From the NCBI GenBank assembly GCA_945965395.1, contig CAMFND010000068.1, forward strand, positions 1 to 48,842: a DNA stretch of 48,842 nt. The letters run 5' to 3'. Numbering within the stretch: position 1 is the first letter of the stretch; each line of letters begins with the position of its first letter. The DNA is from an uncultured Bacteroides sp. Its GTDB lineage: Bacteria; Bacteroidota; Bacteroidia; Bacteroidales; Bacteroidaceae. The notes beneath the pieces were generated by a model, which saw nothing but the letters and a program-made list of their open reading frames with translations, ran no database searches and had not been told where the DNA came from. Below, piece by piece: positions 8,235-17,841 of the stretch. A program made the position numbers and the translations under genes.

Positions 8235-9224
8235 TTATTTCTGCGTTTTATTTACCACCGGATTGGCTCCAGAAGTTATCTGCAGAGCCTCCGGATGTTC
8301 ACGCAGATAGGATTCGATGTGACGTACACGCTTTTCTTCAAGAATCTCATCCACGGCAATCAAAATACCGGTTTCTTCCACATCGCCAAAACCATCATTA
8401 ATAGCCGTACCGAACATACGCATGGTCGGCGACAAACTCATATAGGCATTCACCAAAGGAGGAATGTTATAGCCCAACTTGCGCACCTCTGTATTCAATA
8501 CCTTATAATCTTCCTTAAAGGTATCATAACAGAACAGTTCTTCAAGTACCCTCTCATCGGTTTCAATCAATAAAGGGTGCATCGGAGTAATCAACTTATC
8601 TTTATCATTGAAATGTTTCTTCAGGAAATAAAGAATCATATCACGTCCAAAACGGTCATAGCTGGGATACATGGTCATCTTTCCAAAGAAATACTTCACC
8701 TGCGGCATTACGACTGTCAAAGCTCCCAAACCATCCCATAAATTATCCAAGGCAAACAGTCCTTTTGAACCTGCACGAGTGGACTGATATTCAAGTGTCA
8801 CGAAAGAGCGTCCTAATTCTATCGTAGTAGGCAAATAATCTTTCAAGAATTTCTCGGAGAAATTGAACATGTGAGCCGTTGCCAGCAAAGGCTTTCCCTC
8901 AGCATCGAATTCAACTTCATCTCCCAGCAGATAACGGTAGCCACCCAGGATTTCTTCAGCCTCAGGATTCCATACAATCAATTGCTGATAAGGGTTTTCC
9001 ATCAAGTCATATTCATCAAGGTCCATTGACTTTCCAGTTCCTCCTCCGGCAGCACGAAATGCAATTTCACGCAAACGTCCTATTTCCTTCAACACATTAG
9101 GCGCATCCTTCCATGTAACAATGTAAATCTCGTTGTTGCTCTTATTCGTAAATCTTAAGCGCTTGTCTTCCGTTAGTTCCGATTTTAGAACTTCTTTGTC
9201 AATCGGAGCAATTATATCTTCCAT
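8235..9224 (-). CDS. glsB: Glycine N-acyltransferase (GNAT-fold), glycine lipid synthesis
   Basis: This 329-residue protein is of the hemolysin-like GNAT N-acyltransferase type. It has the conserved N-terminal block with RLREIAFRAAGGGTGKSMDLDEYD, then YQQLIVWN, GGYRYLLG, ELGRSFV, and a region of unknown fold to the end. In Bacteroides, GlsB puts a 3-hydroxy fatty acid on glycine, the first step to glycine lipids and commendamide-type molecules; GlsA then adds the second acyl chain. The assignment rests on the family together with the adjacent GlsA-like gene 28 nt upstream. An ornithine-lipid role (OlsB-like) is the alternative. Confidence 0.82.
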   Translation of the reverse strand: MEDIIAPIDKEVLKSELTEDKRLRFTNKSNNEIYIVTWKDAPNVLKEIGRLREIAFRAAGGGTGKSMDLDEYDLMENPYQQLIVWNPEAEEILGGYRYLLGDEVEFDAEGKPLLATAHMFNFSEKFLKDYLPTTIELGRSFVTLEYQSTRAGSKGLFALDNLWDGLGALTVVMPQVKYFFGKMTMYPSYDRFGRDMILYFLKKHFNDKDKLITPMHPLLIETDERVLEELFCYDTFKEDYKVLNTEVRKLGYNIPPLVNAYMSLSPTMRMFGTAINDGFGDVEETGILIAVDEILEEKRVRHIESYLREHPEALQITSGANPVVNKTQK

Positions 9225-9252
9225 AATCCAATGATTAAATCGTATTTTCTTT

Positions 9253-10071
9253 TCACAGTTTATAAACTAACTCTCTTACATAGTCCGCCCATTCTGTTGC
9301 TGAACGTGATTTATCAAACGTCTGCCAGGGAATCGGTTTGCCAATTGTTACCTTAAAGGTCTTATGACGGTTTTTAAACATTTCATCAGCCAAATAAAGC
9401 ATGGCTATGTTAAACTTAATCCCTAAAAACTTACATAGATTGGCCAAATTGTAGAAGAAATCGGAATTTCTCCCTTCGAAATGTACGGGAATGACATCTC
9501 GTTGTGTTTCCACACTTTTAGAGATAAAAGTTTTTTTCCACGCCAAATCTTTTATCACTCCTTTTTGTCTTCTGGAACAGATGCCGGCCGGAAACATAAT
9601 AATATGAGAATCAGAGTGGAAGCCAGCCTCTACCATCTTAGGAAAGTCACGTGACTGGGAGCCGGTCTTATTAATAGGAATACACAAGGGAGCCAACCCG
9701 TGAAGATTCATCAGCAAATCATTCACAAGGTATTTTATGTGACCATTGTAATGCCTGCCTAATATATAACCCAAGGCGATACCATCTTGTCCCCCCAAAG
9801 GATGATTAGACACAAACGTGCACAAGCCATCGGACGGAAGATTCTCTATCCCTTTCACTTCCAGCTTAATGTCAAGGAATCCCATACAAGCCTCCAGAAA
9901 ATCCACACCAGTCTTGTCGGCAACACTTTTCAGGAACACATTAATTTCATCCTGATGCACAATATGCTTTAAGTATGACACTAAAAAACGCGGTATACGA
10001 TTAGCTTTTTTCCCGGCTTTATCTCTCAATACTTTATCAATGTCAATTAAAAATATTGAATTTTCACCCAT
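9253..10071 (-). CDS. glsA: PlsC-type O-acyltransferase, glycine lipid synthesis
   Basis: This 272-residue protein belongs to the lysophosphatidate acyltransferase-like family. The catalytic motif NHPLGGQD has H89-H90-type spacing with His 90 and Asp 96. The acceptor block IIMFPAGICSRRQKG and a VIPVHFEG segment follow. In Bacteroides, GlsA O-acylates the N-acyl-glycine made by GlsB. The start at 10071 is preferred over 10119 because a TAnnTTTG promoter element (10098-10091) lies inside the longer reading, so the transcript would begin after the earlier Met. It leads a two-gene operon with glsB. Confidence 0.82.
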   Translation of the reverse strand: MGENSIFLIDIDKVLRDKAGKKANRIPRFLVSYLKHIVHQDEINVFLKSVADKTGVDFLEACMGFLDIKLEVKGIENLPSDGLCTFVSNHPLGGQDGIALGYILGRHYNGHIKYLVNDLLMNLHGLAPLCIPINKTGSQSRDFPKMVEAGFHSDSHIIMFPAGICSRRQKGVIKDLAWKKTFISKSVETQRDVIPVHFEGRNSDFFYNLANLCKFLGIKFNIAMLYLADEMFKNRHKTFKVTIGKPIPWQTFDKSRSATEWADYVRELVYKL

Positions 10072-10090
10072 TCTACAAAAGTTTACTTTG

Positions 10091-10098
10091 CAAAAGTA
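10091..10098 (-). promoter_or_regulatory. -7 promoter element of glsA-glsB
   Basis: On the minus strand TACTTTTG matches TAnnTTTG. It would start transcription about 10-15 nt before the ATG at 10071 and so decides the start codon. Confidence 0.5.
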
Positions 10099-10335
10099 AC
10101 TCATCTTTTGAAAAGACACTCATTTTATGACAAAAAATACACTTATACAAACAAAAAAATTATGGAACCGATTTCATTAAGACAAGTTTTTGAAGTTTCT
10201 TCCTTGTTTTGCACAGATAGAATAAGCTGTTGATAACTTATTCAAATTTTCTATAGAAAACATGATGCATGATTCTATGGAAATTTCTAATTTTACCGCT
10301 TGATATATAATAAGGTGAATTTACAAGAAAATCGC

Positions 10336-11250
10336 ATGGAGAAAACAGAATCTACATATCATATACCAGTATTATTACAGGAGAGCATTGAAGGCATGCA
10401 TCTTCAACCTGGAGGCATTTACGTGGATGTGACATTCGGGGGAGGAGGACATTCCAGAGAAATATTGCGACACATGGACAGCAAGAGCCGGCTGTTCAGC
10501 TTTGACCAGGATGCCGATGCAGAAAGAAATATTATCAACAACAAACGTTTTACTTTTGTTAGAAGTAATTTTCGCTACCTGCACAATTTCCTTCGCTATT
10601 ACGGAGTGGAAGAAGTAGACGCAATCTTAGCCGATTTAGGTGTTTCATCTCACCATTTTGATGACTCAGAGCGAGGCTTTTCTTTCCGATTTGACGGAAA
10701 ACTGGACATGCGAATGAACAAACGTGCGGGCATTACTGCCGCCGATATTGTCAACACGTATGAGGAGGAAAAGTTAGCTGACTTGTTTTATCTTTACGGA
10801 GAATTGAAAAACAGTCGTAAACTGGCTGCCACGATTGTAAAGGCTAGAGCACAAAAGCCAGTGGAAACCATAGGAGAATTCATTGAAATTGTAAAACCAC
10901 TTTACGGAAGAGAAAGAGAAAAGAAAGAGTTAGCCAAAGTTTTTCAGGCACTTCGAATAGAAGTAAACCAAGAAATGGAAGCACTGAAAGAAATGCTTTA
11001 TGCCGCAACTGAGGTGCTCAAACCGGGAGGAAGACTGGTAGTTATTACATATCATTCACTGGAAGACCGCATGGTAAAAAACATCATGAAAACGGGCAAC
11101 ATTGAAGGAAAGGCTAAACAGGATTTTTTCGGAAACGTAGAAACTCCGTTCAAATTAATCAACAATAAGGTTATTACCCCCAGCGAAGAAGAAATACAGC
11201 GTAACCCACGTTCACGTAGCGCCAAACTGAGGATTGCAGAAAAGAAGTAA
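10336..11250 (+). CDS. rsmH: 16S rRNA m4C1402 methyltransferase
   Basis: RsmH (MraW) methylates N4 of C1402 in 16S rRNA using SAM. It has 304 residues from the ATG at 10336. The SAM-binding glycine motif VTFGGGGHSREIL is near the N-terminus, followed by ADLGVSSHHFD, RGFSFRFDGKLDMRMN, and the C-terminal VITYHSLEDRMVK and RSRSAKLR. An in-frame TTG at 10300 would add 12 residues and is less likely. It is the first gene of the dcw cluster here; mraZ, which often precedes it, is not present between 10072 and 10335. Confidence 0.95.
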   Translation: MEKTESTYHIPVLLQESIEGMHLQPGGIYVDVTFGGGGHSREILRHMDSKSRLFSFDQDADAERNIINNKRFTFVRSNFRYLHNFLRYYGVEEVDAILADLGVSSHHFDDSERGFSFRFDGKLDMRMNKRAGITAADIVNTYEEEKLADLFYLYGELKNSRKLAATIVKARAQKPVETIGEFIEIVKPLYGREREKKELAKVFQALRIEVNQEMEALKEMLYAATEVLKPGGRLVVITYHSLEDRMVKNIMKTGNIEGKAKQDFFGNVETPFKLINNKVITPSEEEIQRNPRSRSAKLRIAEKK

Positions 11251-11253
11251 CAC

Positions 11254-11601
11254 ATGGAACACCAAGAAATGACACCACAAGAAACTCCACATATTACTTG
11301 GAGAAGCATATTAGGAGGAGAAGTACTGGTACACCTGATGAGAAAACAGGCTAACTTAATCATACTGATTATGATTCTTGTCATCCTGTACATAGACAAC
11401 CGCTATTCCAGTCAGCAGGAAATGATTGAAATAGACCGTTTGAAAAAGGAATTAATCGATACAAAATATGACGCACTGACTATTTCCTCTGAACTAACGG
11501 AAAAAAGCCGCCAGTCGCGCATTGAAGAGTATATCTCTACTGAAGGGACTCCACTGGAAACAGCTTCCACCCCGCCCTATCTAATAAAAAACAAGGATTA
11601 A
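11254..11601 (+). CDS. ftsL: FtsL-like cell division protein
   Basis: This small bitopic membrane protein (115 residues) has a cytoplasmic N-terminus, one membrane helix at about 34-47 (ANLIILIMILVILYI) and a periplasmic coiled-coil stretch (EMIEIDRLKKELIDTKYDALTI). This is the layout of FtsL, which bridges FtsQ/FtsB and FtsW/FtsI. Sequence identity to proteobacterial FtsL is low, so the call rests on topology and on its place between rsmH and ftsI. It starts 3 nt after rsmH and ends 1 nt before ftsI. Confidence 0.85.
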   Translation: MEHQEMTPQETPHITWRSILGGEVLVHLMRKQANLIILIMILVILYIDNRYSSQQEMIEIDRLKKELIDTKYDALTISSELTEKSRQSRIEEYISTEGTPLETASTPPYLIKNKD

Positions 11602-11602
11602 A

Positions 11603-13726
11603 ATGGTACCTGGACAAAAAAATATCATACTACGATATACGCTTATTGTATTCATCATGGCGTTGCTGGCTATTGCTATCATTGCAAAAGCAGCAATTAT
11701 CATGTTTGCAGAGCGACAATACTGGAAGGATGTGGCTGACCGTTTCATCAAAGAAAATGTGATTGTTCATCCCACTAGAGGCAATATCATCTCTGCAGAT
11801 GGGAAACTGATGGCCAGCAGTCTGCCAGAGTATAAGATTTACATGGATTTCAAGGCAGGTGGAGAAACAAAAGACACCATGCTGATGAACCACCTGACGG
11901 AAATATGCGAAGGACTTCATCAAATCTTTCCTGATAAAAGCGCAAAGGAATTCCGCCAGCACATCTTGAAAGGCAGACGGCAGAAGAGCCGGAACTACCT
12001 TCTCTATCCACGACGTATTTCTTACATTGAATACAAAGAAGCCAAGAAATTACCCGTATTCAACTTAAGTAAATTTAAAGGAGGATTTCATGAACTGGCT
12101 TTCAACCAGCGCAAAAAGCCATTCGGTTCATTGGCGGCACGTACGTTAGGCGATATGTATCCGGATGTTGCATTGGGAGCAAAGAACGGAATAGAATTGA
12201 CATACGATTCTATCTTGAAAGGACAGGATGGTATTACTCACCGTCAGAAAGTCATGAACAAATATCTGAACATCATCGACAAACCTGCCGTAGATGGTTG
12301 TGATATAATTACCACAATTGATGTCGACATGCAGGATATTGCCGAAAAGGCCCTTGTAGACCAACTAAAGAATCTTGAAGCCGTGTTTGGAGTAGCCATT
12401 GTCATGGATGTAGCAACTGGAGAAGTAAAGGCCAACGTAAATATGACCCGAGCTGGTGACGGGAACTATTATGAGATGCGAAATATCGCCGTAAGTAACT
12501 TGATGGAGCCGGGTTCTACCTTCAAGACTGCTTCAATCATGGTAGCTCTGGAAGATAAATTCATTACTCCCGACTACATGGTAGATACGGGTAATGGTGT
12601 GGTCAATATGCACGGAAGCAACATGAAAGACTGGAACTGGTATAAAGGCGGATATGGAAAAATAGATGTAACCAGAATCATGGAAGTATCATCCAATGTC
12701 GGCGTATCAAGCATCATCGACAAATTCTACGGAGACAATCCACAGAAATTTATAGATGGGCTGAAACGCATGAGCATTGACAAACCTTTAAATTTAGGTT
12801 TTGTAGGAGAAGCAAGTCCTCGTATATTGGGACCTAAAGAACGATACTTCGCCAAAACCTCCTTGCCTTGGATGAGCATCGGATATGAAACGATGATTCC
12901 TCCTATCTATATGCTGAATTTTTACAATGCCATAGCCAATAACGGAGTCATGGTCAAGCCTAAGTTTGTAAAGGCTATCGCAAAAGACGGAGAAATCATA
13001 CAAGAATTTCCTACAGAGATTGTAAATCCTAAAATCTGTTCAGACACTACCCTTACTATGATTCAAGGGATTCTGCGAAAGGTGGTTTCTGAAGGACTGG
13101 CCAAACCTGCCGGAAGTAAACAGTTTAGTGTATCCGGAAAAACAGGTACCGCCCAAGTTTCTCAAGGAAAAGCTGGATACAAAGCTGGAGGAGTAAGTTA
13201 CTTAGTCAGCTTCTGCGGCTATTTCCCATCTGAAGCACCTAAATACAGTTGTATGGTGTCCATTCAGATACCACATGGTCCTGCATCAGGAGGTTTGCAG
13301 GCTGGTAGCGTATTCAGCCGAATTGCTGAGCGTATTTATGCCAAGCATCTGTATCAGGATTTAGCCTCAGCAAAAGACTCTACTTCAGTAATTATTCCTG
13401 AAATAAAGAATGGTGACTTGCGCGAAGCATCTTATGTGTTACAGAATCTGAATATCCAAAGTAACAGTTCAAGCATACCGAAAAGCAATACTCCTATCTG
13501 GGGGAAAGCGAACTGCACAACGACTTATGCTGAATTAAAGCGAACAAACATGGAAAAGAATTTAGTACCTAACGTAAGAGGTATGGGAGCAAAAGATGCA
13601 ATCTATTTATTGGAAAGCAAAGGTCTCCGCGTACGTTTGTCAGGTACAGGAAAGGTAATCAGACAAAGCCTGAATGCAGGCTCTTATTTACATAAAGGAC
13701 AAACAATAACATTAACATTAAACTAG
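11603..13726 (+). CDS. ftsI: Septal peptidoglycan transpeptidase (class B PBP) with PASTA domain
   Basis: This is the transpeptidase that crosslinks septal peptidoglycan. It has 707 residues: an N-terminal membrane helix (about 10-32), a dimerisation domain, and the penicillin-binding domain with all three motifs (S305-T-F-K, S363-S-N, K513-T-G). A single PASTA domain sits at about 648-707 (NLVPNVRGMGAKDAIYLLES). The PASTA tail is normal in Bacteroidota FtsI. It would act together with FtsW encoded further down the same cluster and is the expected target of beta-lactams. Confidence 0.95.
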   Translation: MVPGQKNIILRYTLIVFIMALLAIAIIAKAAIIMFAERQYWKDVADRFIKENVIVHPTRGNIISADGKLMASSLPEYKIYMDFKAGGETKDTMLMNHLTEICEGLHQIFPDKSAKEFRQHILKGRRQKSRNYLLYPRRISYIEYKEAKKLPVFNLSKFKGGFHELAFNQRKKPFGSLAARTLGDMYPDVALGAKNGIELTYDSILKGQDGITHRQKVMNKYLNIIDKPAVDGCDIITTIDVDMQDIAEKALVDQLKNLEAVFGVAIVMDVATGEVKANVNMTRAGDGNYYEMRNIAVSNLMEPGSTFKTASIMVALEDKFITPDYMVDTGNGVVNMHGSNMKDWNWYKGGYGKIDVTRIMEVSSNVGVSSIIDKFYGDNPQKFIDGLKRMSIDKPLNLGFVGEASPRILGPKERYFAKTSLPWMSIGYETMIPPIYMLNFYNAIANNGVMVKPKFVKAIAKDGEIIQEFPTEIVNPKICSDTTLTMIQGILRKVVSEGLAKPAGSKQFSVSGKTGTAQVSQGKAGYKAGGVSYLVSFCGYFPSEAPKYSCMVSIQIPHGPASGGLQAGSVFSRIAERIYAKHLYQDLASAKDSTSVIIPEIKNGDLREASYVLQNLNIQSNSSSIPKSNTPIWGKANCTTTYAELKRTNMEKNLVPNVRGMGAKDAIYLLESKGLRVRLSGTGKVIRQSLNAGSYLHKGQTITLTLN

Positions 13727-13732
13727 AAAGCA

Positions 13733-15190
13733 ATGAAACTTGAGAATATGCTAAAAGCTGTCAACGCACAGCAAATCATAGGAGATACCAACCTGGAGGT
13801 AAATGGTATTCACATGGATTCACGCATGGTGCAAAACGAATTCATGTTTGTAGCCGTAAAAGGAACGCAAGCTGACGGGCATAACTATATTTCCAAAGCC
13901 ATTGAGAATGGAGCAACGGTAATCGTCTGTGAACAGCTGCCTGTACAAATTGAATCTAATGTGACTTATGTACAATTGTCAGACACAGAAGAAGCCGTTG
14001 GCAAACTTGCTACTACATTCTATGGAGACCCGACTTCCAAACTGGAATTAGTAGGAGTAACTGGTACTAACGGAAAAACGACCATTGCTACCTTATTATA
14101 TAATATGTTCCGTTTGTTTGGATATAAGGCCGGATTAATCTCTACAGTGTGCAATTACATTGACGGAGAGGCCATCCCTACTGACCATACTACTCCAGAC
14201 CCGATTACACTGAATCAGTTGCTGGGACGTATGGCTGATGAAGGATGCAAATATGTATTCATGGAAGTCAGTTCACATTCTGTAGTACAAAAACGTATCA
14301 GTGGCCTGACTTTTGCTGGTGGTATTTTCACGAATATTACCCGTGATCACCTAGATTACCACAAGACATTTGAAAATTACCTGAAAGCCAAGAAAGCATT
14401 TTTTGACAATCTTCCGAAACAGGCTTTTGCGCTGACTAACCTGGATGACAAGAACGGTACAATCATGGCACAAAACACCAAAGCCAAAGTGGCTGCTTAT
14501 TCACTACATTCTTTATGCGATTTCAAAGGCAAAGTACTGGAAGACAGTTTTGACGGAATGTTGCTTGACATTAATAACCGCGAAGTAAACGTACAATTTA
14601 TCGGACGCTTCAATGCATCCAACCTGCTGGCTGTATATGGAGCAGCTTGCCTGTTAGGGAAACGCCCGGAAGATATATTGGTAAAACTGAGTATGCTTCG
14701 CCCTGTTTCCGGACGCTTCGATGCCAAACGTTCTCCCAAAGGCTATACGGCCATCGTAGACTATGCACATACACCCGACGCATTAGTAAACGTATTGGAA
14801 GCCATCCATGAAGTGTTAAGAGGAAGAGGACAAGTCATTACGGTAGTAGGTGCCGGAGGGAATCGTGACAAAGGAAAACGTCCTTTAATGGCAAAAGAAT
14901 CAGCTCAAAGAAGTGACAAAGTAATTATCACTTCTGATAATCCACGCTTCGAGGAGCCGCAAGACATCATCAATGACATGCTAGCAGGACTTAGCAAGGA
15001 GGACATGAAAAAAGTTATCAGCATTGTCGACCGCAAAGAAGCTATCCGTACCGCATGTATGTTGGCCCAACCGCAAGATGTCATCCTGATTGCCGGAAAA
15101 GGACACGAAACTTATCAGGATGTAAAGGGTGTCAAATCACATTTTGACGACAAAGAAGTATTGGACGAAATATTCAAAGGAGAACTTTAA
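13733..15190 (+). CDS. murE: UDP-MurNAc-L-Ala-D-Glu:meso-diaminopimelate ligase
   Basis: MurE adds the third residue of the stem peptide using ATP in the cytoplasm. It has 485 residues, with the P-loop GTNGKTT at 111-117, the HTTPDP block, the carbamylated-Lys region and the C-terminal DNPR motif at 402-405. DNPR marks enzymes that use meso-diaminopimelate rather than lysine, so the wall is predicted to be DAP-type. It starts 6 nt after ftsI. Confidence 0.96.
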   Translation: MKLENMLKAVNAQQIIGDTNLEVNGIHMDSRMVQNEFMFVAVKGTQADGHNYISKAIENGATVIVCEQLPVQIESNVTYVQLSDTEEAVGKLATTFYGDPTSKLELVGVTGTNGKTTIATLLYNMFRLFGYKAGLISTVCNYIDGEAIPTDHTTPDPITLNQLLGRMADEGCKYVFMEVSSHSVVQKRISGLTFAGGIFTNITRDHLDYHKTFENYLKAKKAFFDNLPKQAFALTNLDDKNGTIMAQNTKAKVAAYSLHSLCDFKGKVLEDSFDGMLLDINNREVNVQFIGRFNASNLLAVYGAACLLGKRPEDILVKLSMLRPVSGRFDAKRSPKGYTAIVDYAHTPDALVNVLEAIHEVLRGRGQVITVVGAGGNRDKGKRPLMAKESAQRSDKVIITSDNPRFEEPQDIINDMLAGLSKEDMKKVISIVDRKEAIRTACMLAQPQDVILIAGKGHETYQDVKGVKSHFDDKEVLDEIFKGEL

Positions 15191-15207
15191 AAAACAGAGG
15201 CAAGACA

Positions 15208-16476
15208 ATGTTATATTATTTATTTCAATATTTAGAGCAATTCAATTTTCCGGGAGCACGAATGTTCGGATACGTATCGTTCCGTTCATTAATGGCTGTC
15301 ATCCTCTCCTTATTGATTTCTGCCATCTTTGGAGAATATTTCATTAACCTGCTCAAAAAGAAACAGATTACAGAGACACAACGTGATGCGTCCATTGACC
15401 CTTTTAACGTCAATAAGGTTGGTGTCCCAACAATGGGAGGTATCATTATCATCGTAGCCATTCTGATTCCTTGCCTGTTATTAGGTAAATTGCATAACAT
15501 CTACATGATATTGATGCTGGTTACTACCCTGTGGCTCGGGACTTTAGGCTTTTTGGATGACTACATCAAGGTTTTTCGGAAAGACAAGGAAGGACTTCAT
15601 GGCAAATTTAAAATCATCGGCCAGGTAGGTCTAGGACTGATTGTTGGTCTGGCTCTGTACTTGAGTCCGGATGTAGTAATACGAGAGAACATTGAAATCC
15701 AACAAGACGGTCGTGTGGTTGACGTGGTCCATAAACCTGTGGATGAGAAATCAACCAAGACAACAATCCCCTTCTTCAAGAACAACAACTTGGATTATGC
15801 TGACTTTGTAGGATTTTTAGGAGAGCATGCACAAGATGCCGGATGGATTGTCTTTGTATTCATCACCATTTTTGTGGTCACAGCCGTTTCCAATGGAGCC
15901 AACCTGAACGATGGTATGGATGGCATGGCAGCCGGGAACTCGGCCATTATCGGGGTTACCTTAGGGATACTGGCCTATGTATCCAGTCACATAGAATATG
16001 CAGAATACCTGAATATCATGTATATTCCAGGAAGTGAGGAACTGGTAATTTTTATCTGTGCCTTCATTGGAGCACTGGTTGGTTTCTTATGGTACAATGC
16101 CTTCCCTGCACAAGTATTCATGGGCGATACGGGAAGTCTTACTATTGGAGGACTTATCGCTGTATTTGCCATCATCATACACAAGGAGTTATTAATTCCT
16201 ATTCTATGTGGAGTATTCCTGGTCGAGAACCTGTCGGTTATTCTTCAAGTGAAGTATTTCCAGCGCGGCAAGAAAAAAGGAGTCAAACAGCGTATATTCA
16301 AGCGCTCACCGATTCACGACCATTTCCGTACGACCCTGGCGCAGCTCGACCCCAACTGTACTTATTTGATCACACGCCCTCACAGCGTATTCCATGAGTC
16401 CAAGATTACAGTCCGCTTCTGGATTGTAACCATTGTATTAGCAGCAATTACGATAATCACACTTAAAATCAGATAA
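15208..16476 (+). CDS. mraY: Phospho-MurNAc-pentapeptide translocase
   Basis: MraY transfers phospho-MurNAc-pentapeptide from UDP to undecaprenyl phosphate, making lipid I at the inner membrane. It has 422 residues and about ten membrane helices. Family motifs are PTMGG, FLDDYIKV, NLNDGMDGMAAGN (catalytic Asp residues) and PIHDHFR. A loop of about 60 residues (near 150-195) between helices is typical of the Bacteroidota version and makes it longer than the 360-residue E. coli enzyme. It lies 17 nt after murE. Confidence 0.96.
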   Translation: MLYYLFQYLEQFNFPGARMFGYVSFRSLMAVILSLLISAIFGEYFINLLKKKQITETQRDASIDPFNVNKVGVPTMGGIIIIVAILIPCLLLGKLHNIYMILMLVTTLWLGTLGFLDDYIKVFRKDKEGLHGKFKIIGQVGLGLIVGLALYLSPDVVIRENIEIQQDGRVVDVVHKPVDEKSTKTTIPFFKNNNLDYADFVGFLGEHAQDAGWIVFVFITIFVVTAVSNGANLNDGMDGMAAGNSAIIGVTLGILAYVSSHIEYAEYLNIMYIPGSEELVIFICAFIGALVGFLWYNAFPAQVFMGDTGSLTIGGLIAVFAIIIHKELLIPILCGVFLVENLSVILQVKYFQRGKKKGVKQRIFKRSPIHDHFRTTLAQLDPNCTYLITRPHSVFHESKITVRFWIVTIVLAAITIITLKIR

Positions 16477-16480
16477 AGCA

Positions 16481-17812
16481 ATGGCAAGAATTGTCATCTT
16501 AGGAGCAGGAGAAAGCGGAGCTGGTGCCGCTGTCCTGGCACAGAAAAAAGAATTTGACACATTTGTATCAGACATGTCCCTCATCAAGGACAAGTACAAA
16601 GCAATGTTGAACGAAAGAGGTATTCAATGGGAAGAAGGTAAACACACAGAAGAGTTGATTCTGAATGCGGATGAAGTGATTAAAAGCCCGGGAATTCCCA
16701 ATGATGCTCCTATCATTCTGAAATTAAAGAATCAGGGTACTCCCATCATTTCGGAGATTGAATTTGCAGGCCGATATACCAATGCCAAAATGATTTGTAT
16801 CACAGGCAGCAATGGGAAAACCACCACAACCTCACTGATTTATCACATCTTCAAGAAAGCAGGCCTGAATGTGGGACTGGCAGGCAATATCGGACAAAGC
16901 CTGGCTTATCAGGTGGCTGAATGTAATTATGACTACTATGTCATTGAGCTCAGCAGTTTCCAGCTCGACAACATGTATAAGTTCCATGCCAATATTGCCG
17001 TGCTGATGAACATTACTCCAGACCATCTGGACCGTTACGGATTCGAAATGCAGAATTATGTGGATGCCAAATTCCGCATTATCCAGAACCAAACGGATGA
17101 TGATGCTTTCATTTTCTGGAACGACGACCCTATCATACAGAAGGAACTTCATAAATATGGTATTCACGGACAATACTTCCCATTCGCTGAAAAGAACGAA
17201 GAGGGAGTTGCTGCCTTTACCGAAGAAAACAAGGTGTATTTCACTCGTCCTATCGCATTCAACATGGAACAGGAAGAATTAGCTCTGACTGGAACTCACA
17301 ACCTCTTCAATTCCATGGCTGCCGGTATCTCTGCTAACATTGCTGGTATTCGCAAAGAATGCATCCGCGAAGCGCTGAATGACTTCAAAGGCGTAGAACA
17401 CAGACTGGAAAAGGTAGCACGCGTAAAAGGAGTGGATTATATCAACGACTCAAAAGCTACGAACGTCAATTCATGCTGGTATGCCCTTCAAAGTATGAAA
17501 ACCAAAACAGTTTTGATTTTGGGAGGAAAAGACAAAGGAAATGACTACAATGAGATCGCCGACCTTGTAAAAGAGAAATGTAGCGGACTGATATTCTTGG
17601 GACTTCATAACGAAAAATTGCACGACTTTTTCGGCAACTTTGGCCTTCCGATTGTAGACGTACAGAGTATGCCTGATGCAGTAAATGCGGCCTACAACAT
17701 GGCAAAAAAAGGAGAAACCGTGTTGCTGAGTCCGTGCTGTGCAAGCTTTGACCTGTTTAAAAGTTATGAGGACCGAGGCGACCAGTTTAAAGAGTGTGTA
17801 AGAAACCTATAA
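16481..17812 (+). CDS. murD: UDP-MurNAc-L-Ala:D-Glu ligase
   Basis: MurD adds D-glutamate to UDP-MurNAc-L-Ala using ATP. It has 443 residues, with the nucleotide-binding motif GSNGKTT at 109-115, the ITPDHLDRY block, NDSKATN, ILGGKDKG, and the C-terminal LLSPCCASFDLFKSYEDRG. It begins 4 nt after mraY. Confidence 0.96.
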   Translation: MARIVILGAGESGAGAAVLAQKKEFDTFVSDMSLIKDKYKAMLNERGIQWEEGKHTEELILNADEVIKSPGIPNDAPIILKLKNQGTPIISEIEFAGRYTNAKMICITGSNGKTTTTSLIYHIFKKAGLNVGLAGNIGQSLAYQVAECNYDYYVIELSSFQLDNMYKFHANIAVLMNITPDHLDRYGFEMQNYVDAKFRIIQNQTDDDAFIFWNDDPIIQKELHKYGIHGQYFPFAEKNEEGVAAFTEENKVYFTRPIAFNMEQEELALTGTHNLFNSMAAGISANIAGIRKECIREALNDFKGVEHRLEKVARVKGVDYINDSKATNVNSCWYALQSMKTKTVLILGGKDKGNDYNEIADLVKEKCSGLIFLGLHNEKLHDFFGNFGLPIVDVQSMPDAVNAAYNMAKKGETVLLSPCCASFDLFKSYEDRGDQFKECVRNL

Positions 17813-17841
17813 GCATCATTAAAAAGTTAGAATTATAGCAC

